A stretch of DNA of 64,000 nt. It comes from Alphaproteobacteria bacterium (lineage in GTDB: Bacteria; Myxococcota_A; UBA796; GCA-2862545). The notes beneath the pieces were generated by a model. It did no database searches. It was given only the letters and a program-made list of their open reading frames with translations, and was not told the origin of the DNA. The stretch spans positions 57,194 through 121,193 of the forward strand of contig JACKEQ010000018.1 in assembly GCA_020632885.1 (NCBI GenBank), read 5' to 3'. The position numbers and the translations under genes are program-made. Positions 59,184-64,000 of the stretch are shown one piece after another. Numbering within the stretch: the first letter of the stretch is position 1; each line of letters begins with the position of its first letter.

Positions 59184-60716
59184 GTGACGGTCGATGAGGA
59201 GAAGACGCTGGCGATGCGGGCGCTCGACGCGGTCGAGTGGCTCGGGAACCGCCTGCCGCACCCGTTCTGGCTGTTCTGTGGGCTGTTCGTGGGGGTCGTG
59301 CTGGCCTCCGCGGGCCTCGAGGCGCTCGGCCTGGAGGTCACGAGCCCGGCCATCGGCGACAAGCCCGCCGAGACCGTGGCCGTCCGGTCGCTGCTGTCGC
59401 GCGAGGGGCTCGCCTGGTTCGTGCTGAACATGGTGGAGAACTTCGCCCACTTCGAGCCGCTCGGGCTGGTGCTCGTGATGCTCATGGGCGTCGCGGTCGC
59501 CGAGGGGAGCGGGCTCGTGCCCACGGCCATGCGGGCCATCGCGCTCTCGGTGCCCCGGCAGCTCATCGTGCCCGTGCTCTTCGCGCTGGGTGCCTGCGGG
59601 AACATCGGCAGCGACGCGGGGATCGTGGTCATCCCGCCGCTCGCGGCCGCGGTGTTCCGGCAGATGGGCAGGAGCCCGATCGCCGGGCTGCTCGTCGGGT
59701 ACGTCGGGGCGACGGCGGGGTTCACGGCCAACCTCCTGCCTGCCGGGACCGACGTGCTCGCGATGTCGCTGACCAACGCGGCCACGGGCGGGAAGCCCGA
59801 GATCAACGTCTTCGCGAACTGGTACTTCATGAGCGTGTCGGTGGTGTACCTGTCGCTCGTGGGCACCTGGGTGACCTTCCGCTACACCCTGCCGCGCCTG
59901 GAGCACGGGGCGCCCGAGGACGTGGAGGTCGAGGGCATCTCGCCGGTCGAGCGGCGGGCGCTGGCCGTGGGGCTGGGCGCGGTCGCGGTGCTCACCGTGC
60001 TCTGGCTCGGCACGATCGTCCCGTCCAACGGGCTGCTGCGCAACCCGGACCCCGACCCCGCGCTCGTGTGGCGGTCGCCGTTCTTCAAGGGTCTGGTGCC
60101 CATCCTGTTCACGCTGTTCGCGGGCGGGGGCGTGGCCTATGGGCTGGTGGCGAAGACCCTGGAGAAGCCGGACGACGTGGTGACCTGGATGGTGGACGCC
60201 ATGCGGCGGATGGGTCCGTACATCGTGTTGATCCTCGTGATCAGCCAGTTCATCCGGGCCTTCCAGTGGGCCCGGCTCGACCGGGTGATCGCGGTGGGCG
60301 GTGCCGACGTGCTGCGCTCGCTGGGCATGGAGCAGATGCCGATCCCGTTCTTCGTCACGTTCATCCTGATCGTGGCGGTGGCCAACCTGTTCATGGGCAG
60401 CGCCAGCGCGAAGTGGGCGATCTTCGCGCCGATCTTCGTGCCCATGTTCATGGGTCTCGGCCTGCATCCCGCGTTCACCCAGCTCCTCTACCGGGTGGGC
60501 GACTCCATCACGAACTGCGTGAGCCCGCTCTACCCGTTCTTCCCGATCCTGCTGGGTTGGGTGGCGGAGGTGGACGAGGAGCGTGCGCGCGTGGGCACGG
60601 TGCTCTCGTTCCTCGTTCCGTACGCGGGCTTCCTGATGGTCGGCTGGCTGCTCCTGCTCGTGGGCTGGTACCTGCTCGGCATCCCGGTGGGACCGGACAG
60701 CCCCATCCGACTCTGA
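59184..60716 (+). CDS. AbgT-family transporter
   Basis: A 510-residue membrane protein from the GTG at 59184. It has about a dozen hydrophobic segments. AbgT-type features: LFALGACGNIGSDAGIVVIPPLAAAVF, VGATAGFTANLLPAGTDVLAMSLT, MGSASAKWAIFAPIFVPMFM and RVGDSITNCVSPLYPFFP. The family exports or imports p-aminobenzoyl-glutamate, and some members confer sulfonamide resistance. It follows the acyl-CoA dehydrogenase, but its own -10-like element suggests separate expression. Confidence 0.9.
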   Translation: MTVDEEKTLAMRALDAVEWLGNRLPHPFWLFCGLFVGVVLASAGLEALGLEVTSPAIGDKPAETVAVRSLLSREGLAWFVLNMVENFAHFEPLGLVLVMLMGVAVAEGSGLVPTAMRAIALSVPRQLIVPVLFALGACGNIGSDAGIVVIPPLAAAVFRQMGRSPIAGLLVGYVGATAGFTANLLPAGTDVLAMSLTNAATGGKPEINVFANWYFMSVSVVYLSLVGTWVTFRYTLPRLEHGAPEDVEVEGISPVERRALAVGLGAVAVLTVLWLGTIVPSNGLLRNPDPDPALVWRSPFFKGLVPILFTLFAGGGVAYGLVAKTLEKPDDVVTWMVDAMRRMGPYIVLILVISQFIRAFQWARLDRVIAVGGADVLRSLGMEQMPIPFFVTFILIVAVANLFMGSASAKWAIFAPIFVPMFMGLGLHPAFTQLLYRVGDSITNCVSPLYPFFPILLGWVAEVDEERARVGTVLSFLVPYAGFLMVGWLLLLVGWYLLGIPVGPDSPIRL

Positions 60717-60720
60717 CGGC

Positions 60721-61569
60721 CTACGCGTCTTCGGGGATGGCGCCCAGGTGGGCCTCGGGATCCGCGAAGACCGCCCGGAGCTTGCGGGACATCCGGGCCG
60801 CGTGGGCACCGTCGAGGATGCGGTGGTCGAAGGTGGCGAACACCCGCATCTGCTGCTGCACCACCGGCTGGTCGTCGTCGCCCACCACGAACACCTTCCG
60901 CACCTCGCCCATCGCGAGGAGCAGCGGCACGCGGCTGTACGGCACCAGCGGGACGTACGCCTCCTCGAGCCCCAGCGAGCCGATGTTCGTGACCATCGCG
61001 GACCCGAACGGGTCGCGCGGAAGGCCTGCCCACCGCATGTCGAGGTTGAGCGTGTAGAGCAGGAAGCTGACGGCGTTCAGCGCCCAGCCCGTGATCCACG
61101 CCGGCATGCGCTTGAACGTCTGGCGTGTGCTCTCCTTCTCCTCGTCCTTCCCCTTCCGGACGCGGTCCGCGACCCGCACGAACTCGTCCACGATGTCCGC
61201 CAGGGGCTTGGTGTCCGCGTTCCGGATCGTCAGGCCCGACAGGTCGATCTGGCCCGTGGCGGGGTCCTCCATCACCACCTGGAAGAACACATCGGCGTCC
61301 TTCCGCAGGTAGATGTTCCCGAGCCGCAGGAACGCGTTGGCGTCCGGCATGTCCGCCAGGCAGAGCCCCACGGCCTTGGCCATCACGTGCGTGAGCGTGA
61401 TGCGCTTCCCGGTCTGCTTGCGGAAGGCGTCGATGTAGGCGAGCATCGGTCCCACATCGAGGGCGAGGGACCCGTACACGCTGGGGTCCTTCGCGGTGCG
61501 CCACGTCCCCAGCGCGATCTTGCGGAAGGAGGACAGGCCGGGGTGGACGGTGAGCTCGGTGTTCGGCAT
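60721..61569 (-). CDS. 2-oxoacid dehydrogenase E2-type acyltransferase, catalytic domain only
   Basis: A 282-residue protein from the ATG at 61569. The C-terminal FATFDHRILDGAHAAR carries the HxxxDG active site of E2 acyltransferases, and MVTNIGSLGLEEAY, VPLLLAMGEVRK and LTHVMAKAVGLCL match the chloramphenicol-acetyltransferase-like fold. The lipoyl and subunit-binding domains are missing, so it is not a normal E2 core. It may acylate another substrate. Such stand-alone forms are known in actinobacteria and Myxococcota-like genomes. Confidence 0.85.
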   Translation of the reverse strand: MPNTELTVHPGLSSFRKIALGTWRTAKDPSVYGSLALDVGPMLAYIDAFRKQTGKRITLTHVMAKAVGLCLADMPDANAFLRLGNIYLRKDADVFFQVVMEDPATGQIDLSGLTIRNADTKPLADIVDEFVRVADRVRKGKDEEKESTRQTFKRMPAWITGWALNAVSFLLYTLNLDMRWAGLPRDPFGSAMVTNIGSLGLEEAYVPLVPYSRVPLLLAMGEVRKVFVVGDDDQPVVQQQMRVFATFDHRILDGAHAARMSRKLRAVFADPEAHLGAIPEDA

Positions 61570-61616
61570 CGCCAGAGGCTATCAGAAGCGTACGCTACAC
61601 AGAGACCGGAGGAGAG

Positions 61617-61976
61617 ATGGGAGACCGGAAGGAAACAGGCGTCGTCGGTGAGCTCGTGGACGAGCTCCGCCTGCAGGCGTGGCTCGCGGAGCGGGAGGTC
61701 AAGCGGCCCAGCGCCGGAGGCCCGCACCAGGAGGAGGCCAGCGTGCTGGCCCGACTGCGCGACGAGATCCGGGTCCAGCTGCATCTCGGGCAGATGGAGA
61801 TGTCCGACGAGTGGCAGCGGATGGAGTCCCGTTGGAAGTACCTGATGGCCCACGACGTGGAGCCCACCGCCGAGGCCCTCGCCCAGTCCTTCGACGAGGT
61901 CGCGCGGGAGCTGCTCGCGGAGATTCGCGACGGCTACCACCGGATGCGCGGGGACCAGGTCGACGACGAAGGTTGA
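61617..61976 (+). CDS. Small charged protein of unknown function
   Basis: A 119-residue product from the ATG at 61617, behind GGAGGAGAG. It is almost wholly helical and charged (LVDELRLQAWLAEREVKR, LARLRDEIRVQLHLGQMEM, FDEVARELLAEIRDGYHRMR), likely a coiled coil. No signal peptide. No family recognised. It lies 21 bases before the MopE-like gene. Confidence 0.6.
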   Translation: MGDRKETGVVGELVDELRLQAWLAEREVKRPSAGGPHQEEASVLARLRDEIRVQLHLGQMEMSDEWQRMESRWKYLMAHDVEPTAEALAQSFDEVARELLAEIRDGYHRMRGDQVDDEG

Positions 61977-61997
61977 ACGGGGGGATAGCAGGGGGGC

Positions 61998-63824
61998 ATG
62001 TCCACCCCCCGCCTCCCCCTCCTCCTCGCTCTCCTCGTCCCGTCCGCTGCTGTGGGCTGGACGGGGTCCACCCCAGACGGCCGTGTGCGCTGGTCTCACA
62101 GCGCCCAGAGCGCCGACGCCGACCACCCGGGCCACGCGTTCGTCCCCCTCGCCACGCTCGCGACGGGCGGCGGCACGGCCCTCCAGCTCCCCGCGTCGGA
62201 CGACGCGGTGGCGGTGTTCCCGCTCGGCGGCACGTTCGACGCCTTCGGGAAGGAGGTGACCTGGGTCCAGGTCTGTGCCAACGGTGTCGTCTCCTTCGAG
62301 GTCCCCACGGCGGCCGGCACCGACGGCCTGCTCGGCACGCTGGACGACACCCCCTCCCTCCCGTGTGCGGGTGCCCCCTCCACCCTCCTGCCGCGGTCGA
62401 TCGCGGCCCTCCAGGACGACCTGGACCCCTCCGTGGGCGGGCAGGTGTGGGTGTTCACCGACGCCTTCACCACCACGGTCCACTGGGAGGCCGTGCCCTT
62501 CGCTGCCGGCGGTGGTGCTGCGACCTTCCAGCTCACCCTCTACCACGACGTCGCGGCCTTCCCGGGCACCGCCACGTTGGCCTACGACACCGTCTCCGCG
62601 CCCACCTCGGGTGACGTGCGCGTGGGCCTCGCCACGGCAGACAGCACGGCGACCTTCCTTCGCCACCCCCGGGCCGACGTGCTCTCCGGCAGCACGTTCC
62701 TCCTGTCGCCGTGCAGCTCCGTCGGTGACAGCGACGGTGACGGGGTCCCGGACTGCCGCGACTGCGATCCCGCGGACAGCGGCGTGGGGCTCCCGTCGGT
62801 GGTCGGCTACCCGGACCGCGACGGCGATGGTGCGGGCGGCTCCACCAACCCGCTCACGACCTGCTACCTGCCCGCGGACCTCGGCTACACCGCGGCCCCG
62901 GAGGACTGCGACGACGCCGACCCCACGCGCAGCCCGACCGCCACGGAGATCTGCGACGGCATCGATCAGGACTGCGACACCGTCGTGGACGACGGCGCCG
63001 GGCTCGTACCCTGGTGGATCGACGCCGACGGGGACGGACAGGGCGACGGGGGCGCATGGGTGGACCTCGGGGCCTGCCCGGCCGTGGTGGATCTGGGCAC
63101 CGCGCTCGGCGACGTCGTCACGGGCGGCACCACGTGCGGGGCGGGGGACGACTACGCCTCCACGCTCATCGGGCTCGAGGAGGCGAGCTTCGTCTGGCGC
63201 GCACCGGTGGCGGGCTCGTACCGCATCGACACGCAGGGGACCTTCGACACCTACGGCTTCGACACGGAGCTCGAGCTCTCCGTGGAGGGGTGCACCACGG
63301 TGCTGTCGTCCGTCGACGACTGGGACGGCCTGGACCCCGCGTTCCTGGTCGACCTGGAGGCCGGTCAGGAGGTCCTGGTCCACGTGGGCTACTGGCAGCC
63401 CGGCTCGGCGGTGTGCGGCGACTTCGACCTCCACGTCACGCTCGGTGGCGACGGTGCGCCCGTCGACGCCACGTTCGCCTCCACGCCGCCGGACGCCATG
63501 ACCTGCGACGGTCCGCCGGCCGGTGGGCCGTGGTCGTCCGACGCGCTGGACTGCGACGACACCGATGAGGACGTGTTCTCGGGGGCCATCGAGTTCTGCA
63601 ACGGCGTCGACGACGACTGTGACGGCGTGATCGACCAGCCCACTGGCGACCCCTCGCTGATCGCCGTGGACCACTACGCGGACGCCGATGGCGACGGCTT
63701 CGGCGACCCCCTCGTGTTCCTGGGCTCCGCGTGCCCTGCGGCCGCACCGGCCTCCAGCGCGCCCGACGCGCGGGCGTGGGCCACCAGCGCCGGATCGGCG
63801 TCCTCGATGCGGAGGGTCGCGTAG
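61998..63824 (+). CDS. MopE-like exported protein, C-terminus probably disrupted
   Basis: A 608-residue product with signal peptide MSTPRLPLLLALLVPSAAVG. A beta-rich N-terminal domain of about 230 residues precedes MopE-type repeats (GDSDGDGVPDCRDCDP, EDCDDADPTRSPTATEICDGIDQDCD, ALDCDDTDEDVFSGAIEFCNGVDDDCD) interrupted by a PPC-like domain (SYRIDTQGTFDTYGFDTELELS). The repeat breaks off after ADGDGFGDPLVFLGSACPA, where a xxCxxPxGYV-type continuation is expected, and about 30 unrelated residues follow. The last 151 bases overlap the opposing gene, so a rearrangement or misassembly near 63735 is suspected. Confidence 0.75.
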   Translation: MSTPRLPLLLALLVPSAAVGWTGSTPDGRVRWSHSAQSADADHPGHAFVPLATLATGGGTALQLPASDDAVAVFPLGGTFDAFGKEVTWVQVCANGVVSFEVPTAAGTDGLLGTLDDTPSLPCAGAPSTLLPRSIAALQDDLDPSVGGQVWVFTDAFTTTVHWEAVPFAAGGGAATFQLTLYHDVAAFPGTATLAYDTVSAPTSGDVRVGLATADSTATFLRHPRADVLSGSTFLLSPCSSVGDSDGDGVPDCRDCDPADSGVGLPSVVGYPDRDGDGAGGSTNPLTTCYLPADLGYTAAPEDCDDADPTRSPTATEICDGIDQDCDTVVDDGAGLVPWWIDADGDGQGDGGAWVDLGACPAVVDLGTALGDVVTGGTTCGAGDDYASTLIGLEEASFVWRAPVAGSYRIDTQGTFDTYGFDTELELSVEGCTTVLSSVDDWDGLDPAFLVDLEAGQEVLVHVGYWQPGSAVCGDFDLHVTLGGDGAPVDATFASTPPDAMTCDGPPAGGPWSSDALDCDDTDEDVFSGAIEFCNGVDDDCDGVIDQPTGDPSLIAVDHYADADGDGFGDPLVFLGSACPAAAPASSAPDARAWATSAGSASSMRRVA

Positions 63825-63901
63825 GCATGCACCTTCTCGATGCCCTTGCGCTTCGAGATGTCCAGCTCGCTGTAGCTCTCCACGACGACGAGAGCCTCCA
63901 T
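63674..63901 (-). CDS. Unknown small protein, probably truncated
   Basis: A 75-residue frame from the ATG at 63901, which overlaps the preceding stop (TGATG). The first 50 residues (MEALVVVESYSELDISKRKG, then YATLRIEDADPALVAHARASG) look like genuine coding. The last 20 (RNTRGSPKPSPSASA and before) run antisense to a well-conserved MopE repeat and are probably not native. The gene is therefore likely cut at its 3' end by the same junction that disrupts the MopE-like gene. Confidence 0.45.
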   Translation of the reverse strand: MEALVVVESYSELDISKRKGIEKVHAYATLRIEDADPALVAHARASGALEAGAAAGHAEPRNTRGSPKPSPSASA

Positions 63902-64000
63902 CAGAACGCCAGCTCCCCGGCGATGCAGAGCCCGCCCATGGCGCCGAAGGCCACCGTCGCCGCCCCGAAGCCCATCTTGCGGTCCTGGGCCCTGCGCAGG
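63901..64000 (-). CDS. C-terminal end of an unknown membrane protein, partial
   Basis: The minus-strand frame is open to the window edge and ends at 63901. The last 32 residues include one hydrophobic, Gly-rich segment (MGFGAATVAFGAMGGLCIAG) that could be a membrane helix, and end with ELAF. The stop overlaps the start of the next gene (TGATG), so the two were translationally coupled. Confidence 0.5.
   Translation of the reverse strand, partial: LRRAQDRKMGFGAATVAFGAMGGLCIAGELAF

Overview
The window is very GC-rich and gene-dense, with short or overlapping gene junctions and no gap over about 170 bases. No rRNA, tRNA, CRISPR array, insertion sequence or phage gene was seen. The gene content points to a Myxococcota-type deltaproteobacterial genome, probably an uncultured one. 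It includes four eukaryote-like Ser/Thr kinases, an FHA protein, MopE-like proteins with repeated Asp-rich DCDD motifs, a TIGR02996-type protein, a C-terminal Cys/hydrophobic/RRRR sorting tail and many lipoproteins. This assignment is inference from gene families only.

Layout. 1-2981: OmpA/thrombospondin-3 protein (cut by the window edge), serine hydrolase, DUF4870 protein. 3004-6768: lipoprotein hydrolase, membrane Ser/Thr kinase, MYG1-like protein, small Cys-rich lipoprotein. 6769-9822: a pair of ArsA-like ATPases with a coupled TIGR02996 protein. 9905-12815: TerB-like protein, Ser/Thr kinase and FHA protein. 12882-18322: lipoprotein, AmmeMemoRadiSam operon, GST-like protein and divergent GlxA/AraC-type regulator. 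18285-29169: MopE-like beta-helix protein, a kinase with a probable CTG start, adenylate cyclase, UspA, S9 peptidase and exported proteins of unknown function.

29170-35111 is the most unusual stretch. An uncharacterised 244-residue protein precedes a 442-residue protein with an HELMH (HExxH) zinc-protease motif. A tandem array of related small Cys-rich lipoproteins follows. The array carries an orphan second copy of the HExxH domain, three 22-codon stumps of the HExxH gene's 3' end (each joined by an ATGA overlap to the lipoprotein before it), a leader-swapped chimeric lipoprotein and a decayed final copy. This is the architecture expected of an effector with duplicated immunity genes. I recognise neither family, and the effector/immunity reading is inference.

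35214-48036 is a signalling block: HD and nucleotidyltransferase pair, histidine kinase and OmpR-type regulator beside a VWA protein, beta-helix lipoprotein, two more histidine kinases and a Ser/Thr kinase fused to SRPBCC, DUF5939-like and cyclase-remnant segments. 48038-53821 holds lipid and redox genes (epimerase, acyltransferase, TetR, P450) and a V4R hybrid kinase. 53838-57205 holds two lipoproteins separated by a strong terminator. 57370-61569 holds acyl-CoA dehydrogenase, AbgT-type transporter and an E2-type acyltransferase. 61617-64000 ends with a small unknown protein and a MopE-like gene whose 3' end runs abnormally into an opposing gene. Many starts share a close -10-like element (GCTACGCT, GCTATCCT or TAGGAT) a few to about 20 bases upstream.
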